Assembly (NCBI GenBank): GCA_022478985.1
Contig: JAKSZP010013532.1
Coordinates: 21,832 to 85,831, forward strand
Length of the DNA: 64,000 nt
Reading direction: 5' to 3'
From: Massospora cicadina
Taxonomy: Eukaryota > Entomophthoromycota > Entomophthoromycetes > Entomophthorales > Entomophthoraceae
Positions 31,329 to 43,819 of the stretch are shown here, piece after piece. The notes below the pieces were generated by a model. It saw only the letters and a list, made by a program, of their open reading frames with translations, had not been told where the DNA came from and searched no databases. Positions within the stretch are counted from its first letter, which is position 1. Each line of letters begins with the position of its first letter. Position numbers and translations under genes: made by a program.

Positions 31329-34300
31329 TTAATACTGCCGGAGTTTCTTTCCAATTACTATCACTTTTAGTAATATGATTAAATTCAAACAGCATAATTT
31401 GATAATCAACACCAGGCGAATAAGTTTGAATAATAAGGTAAAGAGCTGGACGAACGCGGTAAAGGGCAGCGGACCCAGACCTGCACCACCCAAAGGTGCC
31501 AAGCGCACAGGTACAAATGAAAATCTCAGCAAAAATAAAAAACCCAAGGTGGCACCTCCCATGGGTTTTGTCAATTTTTTGGTAAAATACTGTAGCAATT
31601 TGGAAGTATCCCAATTGCAACCACTGTCATTGGTGGAACATGGGATACAAGTTTTTCTGGGCGTAGAAACACTGACAATGTGGGAAAAGTTCAGCAAAGC
31701 ACAACATAAATTTTTCCTGCATGCGGTGTACTTAACAACCCATACTATCTGCAGAGGTTGGGTAGATCTTGGGTTTAAAACCGCGGAAGAAGTAAAAAAA
31801 GCAGCAAAGGTCAGAGTGGTACTCGACCCTCCTGATGGACAGCATTTGGTCCTGACCAAATGCACCCATTGGACTGAATCCAAGGACATTTTCATAATTC
31901 TTGACTATCTTCTGACCACACTGGCGCGCACAGTAGTTGAAAGACATCTCTGAGAAGGCTTGGAAGCCTATGGAGAAATTAAACAATTTGAAATGCAATG
32001 GTTCCAGCTGATCTGACCCTTAGCATGGGGAAGGCAATAGCAATAATTTCACCAAACCAGGATTTAGTAGAGGATATTACAAAAATTTCCCACATCGCAT
32101 CCTTCACAATTGATGGGAAAAAATCCCAGCTGTTCCATGCAACAGTGGAAAGTGCACCTCCCATTTGCAACCACTGCCAGGCCTTTGGTTACAAGATTCA
32201 TGCTTTCCCCCATAAAAGAAGGCCTGAGAGAAATGGAATTTTGTGAGGAGGAAATGGGTGAAGATGACCCAGAATATGCCAAAATCACAGAGACCACACA
32301 AGCCTTAAACTGGGGAGAACACGGGCAATATAAAATTATTAACCTTTTCCTCAAAAGAATGAAAAATGGTTAAACAAACTCACAAGCTGGCCACGGCCAA
32401 GGCAAAGGCCTCAGCGGAATCAACCATATTGCCAGAGCAGATCCAGAAAGACATGGAGGAATTTGAGTCCATGAACCAATCAGGTCCCATGGAAAACCAT
32501 ACACCCAATCTGACCAGTTTAAATTCAGTGGAACCCGATTTATAAATGAATGCAGCAAAATTGGGGTTCAGTGCACCCCCAGAAATTGCAGAATTTAACC
32601 CAATTGGTAAGGAAAATTAACAATGGAATGTGCAAGAAAATAATGTGGTCAGTAAAAATCTATAAGTGCACCGCAATAACATATTGAAACCAAGCAAAGC
32701 CAAGAGAGGAGCGAAAACTGTGGCGATAAAAGGGGAAGAATACACCCCAACTCCTACTCATGGTTATGCTCTAAGCAGAAGAGGTGCAGTGGAGAGCAAT
32801 GTGAGCAAGGGAGTAGGGCTGGGGGCCCTGCTAACTGCTCCTGAGGCGCATCGGGTGTCTCATTAGAGATAAGGACGCTGAATATAGTGGGACTCAAGGA
32901 CTTAATGTACCAGGCCAAGAAGTTGAGTCTCCTACAAAGCCTACCTGTGGATATTCTGGCGGTGCAGGAAACCCACTGTCCACAGGGAGAGGAGGAGGCA
33001 TGAGAAAAAATGCTCCTCCCAACAGTATTGTTTTGGTCACTCCACTGTGGGTGATAGTACGCACAAACCAAAACTTTAAATTTATTAATTTAAATTTGTT
33101 CCTGGATGGCCGCATACTCACCGTAACCTTCTCATGGCACACTGAAGTGCACACAATAGCCAGTGTGTATGCCCCAAATGGTGCACATGACTAAAGAGAA
33201 AATCTAACATCACTAACACAACTAAATCTACCAGCAAATACTTTCATAATGGGAGACATGAACTGCTGGATTAACCCAGAGATGGACTGATGGCCATACA
33301 CAATGGAGATACCACAAGGGCAAGTGGAACACCGAGAACTAAAGGCCACCCTGGGAATATATGATCCACTGTTAAAAAGGCAACCCCTGATACAAAACAT
33401 AACACACCCACATGTACACAATGGTACACTTGTCTCTATGTCAAGGATAGACCTAATACTCGCACCAATAATTTTCTGTCACCAAATTCAAAAATTTAAA
33501 ACTGCAAAAATCAAATTCTCTAACCATTGGCTTGTTTTGGCGTCTTACAAACTGGCGGAACCAAGTACCCAAGCACCCAGATGGTGCAGAATATGCCCAG
33601 AATGTTTAGCTGACTCAGAATTTCAATCCTGGATGGAGGAAATATCCTCAACCCAGGATTTTCAAAAACTTTTTTGCTCAGACTCACTAACCACCTGGGA
33701 AAACTTCAAAAAATCAACAACCCAACAAATTAAACATACATCATTTAGAAGACACAGGGCAGTTTCAGCCATTATCAAACACACATTGGCTGAAATTGAC
33801 CATCTAGAAAACAATGTACCAAGAATGAGATAAAGCCATGGATGGTGTTGTAAATGGGCGGAAGTTTCTGCTCAGCTAAACACCTTGATCCGTGATCACC
33901 AACACCAAGTTGGAGTCCAAAATAAAGGTAAAAACATAAGAGACAAAGAAACTTACTTGAGTTACTTTTTCCACCAATTCCACACCAGGAAAAATATGAT
34001 AGCTTGTACACAGGTCCATCTACTGGAAAAATCCATAGCAGAAACACCTGAAGAAGTTTTGACCAAAGTGCACAGGTTTTAAATAAAATTGTATAAATCA
34101 AAGCCGGTCAAACCAGAAAAAATCAAAAAATTCCTTAGAAGTGCACACATTGACACCGCGGTTCAAAATAATAATTCAATTAAACTAATATTATGTGAGA
34201 AATTATGGGAAGTAGTACGCGGTGTACCAAGAGGGAAATGCCCTGGACCTGATGGGATTCCATATGAATTTTATATAAAATATATTACTAACATCTCCAA

Positions 34301-34398
34301 CATTCTTCTAACTTCAATGGACAAGCGTATTATGAAAACATGCCTCCTACCTGGAGGCAAAGAAGCCTACACGGTCACTTTATTCAAGAAAGGAGACA

Positions 34399-37300
34399 TA
34401 TTACTTTTCTTTCTCATTGCAAACACTTTTGCAACCTATTCAATTCAATACTGAATCTAGTTTGATAATATCACAGAGGAGATTAGTCTGCGCCCATGTC
34501 AGGGAGCAGTTGGGCAAGCAAGGTAAGAGGAGCAGGTGGAAGGCCCGCGGCCTCCAACGTTCAAAAACGCCCTGGAGAATCCGGCGGAATAGACAAAAAT
34601 CTTAAAAACTGGCAGTCACAATTTTCCCAGAGATACTCGCATGGCAAGCACGATGCAACCAGTACATCAACACGCCACACTCCCAGTCACTTTTGTTGGT
34701 GGAATTCAGAGTCTGTGTGTATCTGGACATCCAAAAAACGGCCTTATGGGAAAAATTTTGTGAAGATGTACACAAAGTTTTCCCAACCGTGGTGTACGTT
34801 GCACCTCATTCCATGTCATGCAGTTGGCTAGACCTAGGTTTCGAAAGCAAAAAAGCAGCAGATGAGGCTGCAGTGGTGCGCATAGTGATTGACCTCCCCA
34901 AAGGGCAATGGGTCGTCGAAATTAAATGCACCAGATGGACAAAATCAAACCAAATTTTCCTCACGTTTGACTTTTTGCCTACTATGGTAAAACGTGACAT
35001 TTTGGAACAACACCTGAAAGATGGTCTCGCTATATATGGCAAAATACAATCTTTTAAAATGCAACGCTTCCCGCTGATGCCACACCTGTGCACCGGCAAA
35101 GCCATCGCAGTTCTGACCCCAACTGAGGAGATCGCGAAGGACCTAACCCAGATCCCACACTCCACTTTTATTGATATCGCAGGGCACACCACCCACCCAT
35201 TCTGGGTGACCGTGGACAGCGCGCCCCCATTTGCACCCACTGTGATGCGTTTGGCCATAAGGCGCACGCGTGCCCCATCAAGGAGGGCGTCACATTCCAA
35301 GAGCACCCCTCAGTGGCCATGGCCAACGGAGAGGCGCACTACAAACCAACTGCAAGCACCAAGGAGGCTTTCCCGTGGGGAGCACAAGGCTGCTACCTAT
35401 TGGTAAAGCCTATCTCCCTGAAGGAGTGGAAGAAGGCCAAGCAGGCCTGTAGGGCCGCAGCCAAGGAAGCGGCCAAGGCCACCACCACTATCCCACACTC
35501 ACAACGCCAGGAGGACATGGAGACCTTCGCGGCAGAAGCAACTTGGGAATCCATCATCCAATCAGATTGGGAAGCCCATGCCAAGTGGGCCACTCAATCC
35601 GAGGATCTGATGGGAGATTCAATCTCACCCAATCATTGCACCCAAGCTCCGGTCAAAACCAACTTGGGACCTATCCCAACTGAAAATTTTTTTTGACCCG
35701 CTCGACGGTGCACCAAGCTCATCCACACCACAAAAAATTCGTCCAATGTCAGGAAAACAAAAAGCGAAGGCCAAAGCCAACGCAACTCTTTCTGCAAAAA
35801 TCAACAAAAACTCTGATAGCGTTGCTGCTAACACCCATGCTGCTGTGAAAGCCTGTGGGGATCTAGAAGAGGCTGGGGGCCTGGGGGCCCACCCCCTCAC
35901 ACCTAAGGTGCAATGGGGGAAACCTTCACTCTAGGGATGTTGAATATCGCTGGACTCAAGGCCTCCCCATCCTGGGCTAGGAAACTGAGTTTTTTACAAT
36001 ACAATTTATCCGTGGATATCCTGGCCATCCAGGAGTTCCACTGTCCATGAGGTTCTGAGGAAGCTTGGAAAACAATGCTCCTCACATCCCTATCCTTTTG
36101 TTGAAGCACTGTATAGTGCTAATTCAGAAAAATAATTTTTTAAACTCACATCCTCAGAAACATTTCTAAATGGCCAAGTGCTCGTCATCACCTTCTCGTG
36201 GGCTGATGTAGCGCACGCAATCACCAACATCTACACCCCAAACAGTGCACACAAACATCAGGAATTTTTCTCATCGGTCAAATCCCTCCTGCTACCCCCC
36301 AATTCTTTCCTAGTTGGTGACATGAACTGTTGGCTAACCTCACCAACGGACCAGTGGCCACCCTCACCCCACGCCCCACAGGGTCACGTAGAACTATGCA
36401 TTCTAAAAGCCACCCTTGGGTTAATGGATGTGCTGCTGCGACATATCCCACTGCTCAAAAAAATGATGCGTCCCCACATCCACAATGGCCAATTAAGGTC
36501 CATGACCCGCATCAACCTTATTCTAATGCTGGCAAAATTCCAACCCCACATCTCCCACTTCAAAACAATGAAAATAGAATTCTCCGACCACAGACTGGTC
36601 TTGATAACATACCACTTACCTGTCACAGTTGCAAAGGCCCCACATTGGTACAAAATCCGCCCCCCCGAGCTCGCGTTGCCAGGATTTTCCATGTGGGTGG
36701 AAGAGGCAACTTTGGCAAAATTGTTTGTTGCACCATTTTGCGCGGACCCCATTTCCACATGGGCAACTTTCAAAGAGGACACCATCCGCCACTATCGCCA
36801 TCTCTCCTCCAGATGCTCACGAGCCACATTGGCAGTTATCTTACGCACACTGGCGGAAATGGCCCACTTGGAGTCCAACATTCCAGCCACAGGATACAGC
36901 CCTGCATGGGGCTGGAAGTGGGCGGAGGCAGCTGCCCACCTCAACGCACTCAAAAGGCAACACAAACATCGGGTTTGTGTCCAATACAGGGCCACATGCA
37001 TCACAAAAGGCGACAAGTGCACCACATATTTCTTTAAAAAAAATTTTGCACCACACCAGAGCGTGGCCTGCACACAGGTACGAAGATTGGATAATTTTAT
37101 TGCAGACACACTGGCCAAAGTGGCAATTGAAATGCAAAAATATTACTCCAAGTTATACCAAGCTGAACCAATTCAGCTGGCCAAAGTGGCAGAATTTCTC
37201 AACTGAGCTCATATCTGCACCATTTTCCAATACCCAGAAATAATAAATTTAATTACTTTGAACAAATTATGGACAGCCATTTGCGGTGCGCCAAACCGAA

Positions 37301-39682
37301 AATGCCCAGGCCCAGATGGCATTCCATTTGAGTTCTACAACAAATATTTCAAATATATATCCCCACTGCTGCTCACCTCACTTAACCAAAGCCTGTTAGA
37401 AATGCGCCTCCTACCAGGAGGACATGAGGCCTTTACTGTCACACTCTTCAAGAAAGGGGATAAGCTTGACTTAGCCAACATACGCCCCATTTCTCTAACA
37501 AACACAGACACCAAAATTTTAACAAAAATCATGGCTAACCATTTAGGGACTGTAGCATCTGCCACCATCTCCCCAGAACAATTCGGTTTCATCCCCAGAA
37601 GGTCAATTTGGAATAACATGCACTCCGTGGCTAATGCATGTCAGTCCACAGCCTCTGGGGCACTGGTATTCTTGGACCAACAAAAGGCCTATGATAGAGT
37701 AAACTGGGAATACCTAAGGGCCTGCCTCCATCAATTCCGCCTACCCCCCGCTTCATCAACTGGGTGATGCTGCTCACGGAATCTGCGACAATGGTAGTGC
37801 GTGGCCCAGGCTTCCTAACGAAAGTAGTCCGCCCTCAAAGGGGCCTGCGACAAGGGGACCCCCTCAGCCCACTCTTATATAACTTCAGCCTTGACCCACT
37901 ACTGCGAAATGTGAATGCCACCTCACTGGGGTCCATGTGCCAGGCCAAACCCCAGTCAAGATGATGGCATTTGCAGATGATTGCGTGGTGGGGGTGTCTA
38001 ATAACAAAGATGCACGCGCGCATAAAGCCCTCATCCAGGAATATTCCCGGGTAAGCAACGCGGCACTGAACGCCTCCAAAACCGAAATCATCCTCCTTGG
38101 CCGGTTTCAGAACTGCTGAGCCCCAGCAAGTAGTTCCCAACCTGGCCCATCTGCTCGCCCACGTCCATGCCTTACTAACTCAACACACACCGCTCCACTG
38201 GTGCTCCCCTTCATGCCACGTCCTACCATAGGACTGATGCGCCATCTGGGCGTGTGGGTGGAGGCAGGCGGGTACACATTAGCAGTAATGGAGTGCCGTA
38301 TACTGGACAACGTGACAAAGAGAATCGCCTCTCTCTGAGCCCACCCTACTACCCTTACTGGCAGGGTTGTTCTAGCCAACTCTATGCTCCTATCCAAAGT
38401 CTGGTTCGGAGCCCACGCCATCCCCTTCTCCCCAAGCTTCTTCAAATCCCTGTATGCCTTGCTGCAAGGATGGCGTTGGTCAGGCCGCCCTCCACCAGTA
38501 TGGCCAGAGGTCATGTTTGGCCCTCATCATCAAGGTGGCATGGGCCTGCTTGACTTCAAAGCCCATGCTGCCAAGATCCTGGGCACCTGGATCGCGGCAG
38601 TCACCACTCCTACACTCCCATCCCAACACTGGTCCCACGCAGCCCACTCCAACTTCTCCCGAGCCTTGGGCCTCAACAATCCATCAAACCCCCACTCCCT
38701 GATGAAATACTTCGCATCACACACATTGGCCACAGGTCCTCACGGGACTAAAACCTACTATAAACGAATCCTACTCTCCATGAGAAGCGCAGAGTGGAGA
38801 ATTCATATTAGCGGACATACAACCTGAAGAGGCCGCCCCTCTCCTCAGTTCACACAAGAGGTACAGGGGCTGCCCATCCATGATGGCGTGATCCTCATTC
38901 GGCCCCATGTCCTATCCAGGGTGGACTACCTGGACATGATGGACATCCCTTATTCCATTGAGACCCAAAAAACTATCTGGAAATACGCACACCATTCTCT
39001 GTTGCAGCCTCAACTCTGCTCCCATGTGTGGCGCTGCCTGAGGCGGGTGTATCGTACAGCTGAGCGCTCTAATGCTTTACACTCATCCTGTGTCGTGTGT
39101 GGCCAGTATGGAACGCTGTTTCACCGCCTGGAGAAGTGCCTCAACTCTAAAGTGATATGGCGCGAAGTCCAACGTCTGCTAGGCCAGGATCAAACACATC
39201 CCTTCAGTCTGTCAAGAGATATGTTTGCTTCATCAATGGCCTCCCCCTCCCACCCTCCCTTCGTGCTCTGGTGGTTGCAATCGCCATGTGGACTATCCAC
39301 ACGATTGTCTTGGATGCCATCGCTGGATCCATCCCCACCCTCCCTGAAGCTGTCCACAGATTCCAGTCGCATTTGGTGGATCACTTTCAAGCGTGGATGT
39401 TTGGATATCTCCCACCGCATCGCCGACAGCTGGTCTCCTCCTGGTTCCCAGTCTGGTTCATCAAATCAGACCCCTTCCTCCACACGTGCTCAATAGTGGC
39501 TACGTCCCCTACACACGTTCCCTCCCCCTTCCCATAAGTGGCGTTCCCGCTGGCAACAAGAGTTAGCATCGCTTCTCTGGGGTGCCTCCCCTGGTACTAA
39601 GTTTATCTGTCCTGAGTCATATTTGGAAGTGTCCGTCCCATGGTCGGCCTTCCCCACAATAAATTTAAATTTAAAAATTTAA
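34399..39682 (+). mobile_element. LINE-A copy 2, full length (5,284 bp), inside LINE-B RT
   Basis: A 13-bp duplication AAGAAAGGAGACA (34386-34398 and 39683-39695) flanks it; the duplicated bases are the K-K-G-D codons of LINE-B. The tail after AATAAA is AT-rich (repeats of AAATTT). It is the best preserved LINE-A copy in many places, keeping both zinc motifs, endonuclease G-D-M-N and the Arg codon before G-D-P-L-S-P. Confidence 0.93.
34496..39537 (+). pseudogene. LINE-A copy 2 polyprotein, damaged
   Basis: The start is ATG 34496 (MSGSSWASK). Frames in order: 34693-35406 (N-terminal domain, V-Y-L-D-I-Q-K, G-F-E-S), zinc knuckle 35232-35273 (C-T-H-C...H...C, in the frame before a shift near 35220), 35313-35696 (linker), 36178-37206 (endonuclease with Y-T-P-N, V-G-D-M-N-C-W, S-D-H-R-L-V), 37258-37767 (RT: G-P-D-G-I-P, R-P-I-S-L-T-N, F-L-D-Q-Q-K-A-Y-D-R), F-A-D-D 37970-37981, and C-terminal CX2CX7HX4C 39089-39139. 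Stops and frameshifts interrupt it about eight times. Confidence 0.87.
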
Positions 39683-42101
39683 AAGAAAGGAGACAGATTA
39701 GACCTATCGAAATGGCGCCCAATTTTCCTAACCAACACAGATACAAAATTTCACAAAAATTATGGCTAAACGACTAGGAGAAAAGAAACTGATGCGATGT
39801 CCCCATCACAATATGGATTTGTCCCAAGAAGATCCATATGGGATAATATCCCCACAGTTGCAAATGTCTGCCAGTCCAAAACCTCTGGAGCACTTGTCTT
39901 TTTAGACCAACAAAAGGCATATGACAGGGTGAACTGGACCTATCTTAGGGCTTGCCTTCAAAAATTCTAGCTTCCTAATAGATTTATAAACTGGCTAATG
40001 TTGTTTAAAGAGTCTGCAACCATGGCTGTGCAGGGAGCAGGCTTCTTAACTAACCCAGTTATCCAACAGAGAGGACTAAAACAAGGAGAACCTTTAAGCC
40101 CTCTACTCTACAACTTTAGCCTAGACCCCCTAATCTGAAATACAAACATACTGCTAAAAGGAATCAACGTCAAGGGCCAACCACCAGTCAAAATGATGGC
40201 CTTCGCTGATGATTGTGTGGTGGGCATATCCAACAATCAGGACACTTGCAGAATCGAGAATATAATACAAGACTATTCAGCCATAAGTAACGCATCACTT
40301 AACACTGAGAAAACGGAAATTATACTCCTGGGGAAATATCAGACCCAGTGGATGCCATCTACACAGGGCCAACAAGCTAGTATAACATCAAGACTCCTGA
40401 CCATACATAGGATGCGAAAATCAGAAATGAACTCACTGAAACTTCTATTCATCACCAAGCCAACAGCTGGCCCAATTTGTCACTTGGGATTATGGTTGGA
40501 AGCAGGAGATTACGCTAGCTCCATGATGGAAAATCATTTATTGGACAAAATAACAAAACGCATTGCATCCTTACATGGACACCAAAAAGGTCTAACAGGA
40601 AGGATCACGGTAGCCAACTCTATGATTCTATCAATCATATGGTTCACGGCCCATGCAATTGCTTTCTCAACACTTTTCTCCAACACAGTCCACGCCCTAT
40701 TACAAGGATGGCTATGGTCCAACCACAACCCTCCTGTATGCCTTGAAACCCTATTTGGACCTAGAAGGAATGGAGGCATGGGGCTTACTAATTACGTAGA
40801 GCAAGCAACCCATATACTGGGATCCTGGATAGCTCAGGTGACTAGCCCAGATCTTCCAGATACACACTGGGCCAGAACAGCAAGATATAACTTCACACGT
40901 GCACTACAATTAAGAAACCCAGATCACCCAAACACATTAATCAAGTATCTGGCATCCCATCCTACAGCTGCAGGACCACATGGCACTCCTGCACATTTCA
41001 AACGAATACTCCTAGCCATGAGAAGAGCGACATGGAGGATTCACATAAATGAACAAACCAGTCACCAAGGACGCCCAAGGCTAACTCACAGACAGGAGAT
41101 CAATGATCAAATAGTCACAGACAATATAATAAGCAAAAGCCTAAATACCATAGCCAGGATAGATTACCTGGACCATATGAACATACCCTACAACCTGGAG
41201 ACTCAAAGAAGAGTATGGAGATACACACATCACCCTCTACTCCAACCCAGGATAAGAGCACATGTATGGAGGTGCATGAGAAGATTATAACGAACAGCTG
41301 AACGGTCAAACGCCAATCACACCTCATGTGCAATATGTGGTCAGTATGGAAGCCTAGCCCACCGTTTAGAACAATGCCCAACATCAGTGGCGGTATGGAA
41401 AGAGGCCATGAGCCTTTTCCGCCAAGAAAACGGACATCCATTCAGCCTAGCAAGAAACATGTTCGGTATAAACATGGACTCTCCTATCCACCCATCTCTC
41501 AGGGCGCTAATAGTAGCAATAGCACTATGGACGATGCATACAATAGTACTGGAATCGTTCACAGAAGCAGTGCCAACAATCCAAGAAGCCATTCATCGCT
41601 TCCACAGCCATATATTGGAACATTTCCAAGCATGGCTGTTTGGACATATGACCCCCCATAACAGAAGGACAATCAACACATGGTTCCCTATATGGTTCCT
41701 AAAAGTTGATCCTTTCCTTCACACATGCTGCATCCAAGAATAAGCCAGCATAACTCCCCTTCCCTACCGTCCTAATCTTGGTGATCCTGGAGACAACAAG
41801 AGGGGCCTTGAACCCTCTGGGGTGTCTTTATTTGTCAAATTACATTAGTTTTTTCACTATATCGGAAATGCTTGTCCCCTGGTCAACCTTCCCTGAATAA
41901 ATAAACATTTAATACTGCCTATAACAGTGATGGTTTCTGATATACATATTTTACTAAGGCAGATCAAAACCTTCAGCAAAAAAGCAACGGTGATCAAAAC
42001 TTAATATAAAAAATACTTGGAATATAAAAATTAAATAGATATGTAATTCACTTAGATGGTTGGTCAGACTAAATTGCAACACTTCACCCAATTGAACAAA
42101 A

Positions 42102-42988
42102 ATGTCAGAATTAAATGACATAATAGGGACAGAATGTATTAATAAGCAGAGCGTGAAGAGGCCAAGGTGATCAAGATAATAAAACTGTTTGACTAGAAGC
42201 ACACCCTGGAACAACGCTGGATAAGGGCAAACTATGCCATTGTTGGTTCTGAGGATGCAAATGATGGAACAGAAGCGTTACATCCTTGACTTTGCGTTGC
42301 ACCAGTTAACTACTGATTTACAACCATATGTTACATTTTCTGGGAAAACGGGGCTCTAAGTCCCATCTAGTTAACTATATTGCCAAATATGGAAAAATCG
42401 AATTTGCATCTATACACTCAAGTGTGAGCGTACTCAAGCTACAGGACCATAAAGGATGGTGGTTTGAACATATTGATTGGATTGGATGCAGTGCCTCACC
42501 TAAATGGGAAATGATAACCCATTCTTTGAATTTACTGTTTTGAGACCAACCTTCTTTGTTGATTACCTTGGTTTTTAATAAAGCCTACGTTTGTTTCTGT
42601 TCTCATATGGTACCATGATCTGACTTCTTTACAGACCTCCTCAAGGAGGTCTCTTATAATATAAGTCATTTTACCTTGTCTAAAGTAACTATGAATATTG
42701 GTTCCTCCATGGGAAAGCCTGGACACCTTCAAATCGAGGCGTCCAAGGACCTGAATAATGATCTGCACTTGGTTATGGACTCCCCCTGGGGTCCAACCAA
42801 GCCCTCATATGTTTGGCGTATTTAGTTGCTTAAACAATATATTATGCCCTGTCCTTAGATCCCCTGTGTACTGGCACATTTTAGATGCCCTATTCCTATT
42901 ATTATTAATGACATGTTCCCTGGTTGTGTGGATGTGCATTCCACACCACCTTTCAGAAAATGAGAGAGTTACAGATACTCTCTTAACA
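42102..42988 (+). repeat. Gypsy-2' 5' LTR
   Basis: It starts TGTCAGAATTAAATGAC and ends TCTTAACA, about 887 bp. It matches the Gypsy-2 LTR mainly at protein level: M-S-x-x-N-D-I-I, K-H-T-L-E-Q-R-W-I-R-A-N-Y-A-I-V-G, Y-G-K-I-E-F, L-L-K-E-V-S. It keeps the terminal hairpin (42964-42982) and L-L-E...R-V-T-D-T-L-L. Confidence 0.72.
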
Positions 42989-43803
42989 TTAATTAACAAA
43001 CTTTTTTACTATACGTGCATGAGAATTATCTGTGTGGGGATCTCTTTGAGAATTAACTGGGTGTGTTGGCCACACTTCACTGAGACTACACTATTCATTG
43101 CAGTGTTTTTATTTGGTTTATTGTTAGTGCATCTCGGCGTTATTTTCGCTACCACCAACTGGGAAGTTACTCTTACTTATCATACCTGATGGTCTCAGAC
43201 CCTTTGCAACCCAGTTGGTGTGATCTCTAGATCTTTTCCAAATATTTACTATGAAATCTAACAATCTCTTGCCTCCATCACTTAAAAGGTTTTCTTAATA
43301 AACACATGAATGATTACTTCCCATCGTCTCATGGGGTGAATTTGCTGTATCAGCTGTCCCCAAGTACAGATAACAGTTTTTTCTTGGTGTTCCAAGCACA
43401 CCAACTTTTATGAAAAATCAGCGGAAGGTTTAAAACTTTTCCTGGAACAGCGTCATCCAGATGTATCATCCTTTCAAACCTTCTAAAAGTTCTTTGCTTT
43501 GCGTCAGGATGAAAGCCTTTGAAAATATATTAAAAATTTGCACCTGATCCCAAACCCTAATACTTTCTGATGTAGTTAAAACGTCATTTCTCCATTCAAC
43601 ATTGGAAATTTCTGCGCGAAAAAACCCCAATATGACAAGTTCCCCATGTCAACTTTGATCATCTTATTGAAATTTTTTAGGGCGATTTTCAACCCCAATC
43701 AGGAAGGGATCATCTAGTTTAGCTGTTACTGTTTCATTTGGGGAGGCCTCTATAAATACTGGCCCAAAAACTCACACGTGCTTTAGAACTGGGGGGTGTC
43801 TTA
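42989..43803 (+). pseudogene. Gypsy-2' Gag-like region
   Basis: Directly after the LTR comes a frame with T-T-N-W-E-V-T-L matching Gypsy-2 A-S-N-W-K-V-F-T-L, then near 43400-43560 a block with A-E-G-L-K-L-F-L-E-Q-R-H-P-D and R-Q-D-E-S-L, which looks like a Ty3/gypsy capsid. Gypsy-2 has nothing matching this block. Stops are frequent. LINE-A copy 3 inserted just downstream at 43804-43819. Confidence 0.5.
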
Positions 43804-43819
43804 TCCTTCCATTCCTTCA

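Larger units (their letters stand above)
31375..41743 (+). pseudogene. LINE-B polyprotein, damaged and interrupted at 34399-39695
   Basis: N-terminal part (31375-31953) includes H-G-I-Q-V-F-L and G-W-V-D-L-G-F; the start codon homologous to LINE-A seems lost. Zinc knuckle near 32160: C-N-H-C-Q-A-F-G-Y-K-I-H-A-F, the last Cys replaced by Phe. Endonuclease 32870-33840: Q-E-T-H, Y-A-P-N-G, G-D-M-N, R-I-D-L-I. RT is split after L-F-K-K-G-D (34,39x) and resumes with R-L-D-L; F-L-D-Q-Q-K-A-Y-D-R at about 39900 and F-A-D-D at 40202-40213 follow. C-terminal C-A-I-C-G-Q-Y-x4-H-x4-C near 41327. A 365-codon open stretch remains at 40193-41290. Confidence 0.85.
31340..41907 (+). mobile_element. LINE-B, full-length non-LTR element split by LINE-A copy 2 (5,271 bp net)
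   Basis: A 12-bp target duplication TTTAATACTGCC (31328-31339 and 41908-41919) bounds the element. Removing LINE-A copy 2 and its duplication leaves 5,271 bp, nearly the same as LINE-A. It starts with the same T/C-rich leader style (TTTCTTTCC) and ends with GTCCC.TGGTC..CCTTCCC and AATAAATAAA. It is a separate, older subfamily: the proteins align along the whole length with LINE-A but many residues differ. Confidence 0.9.
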
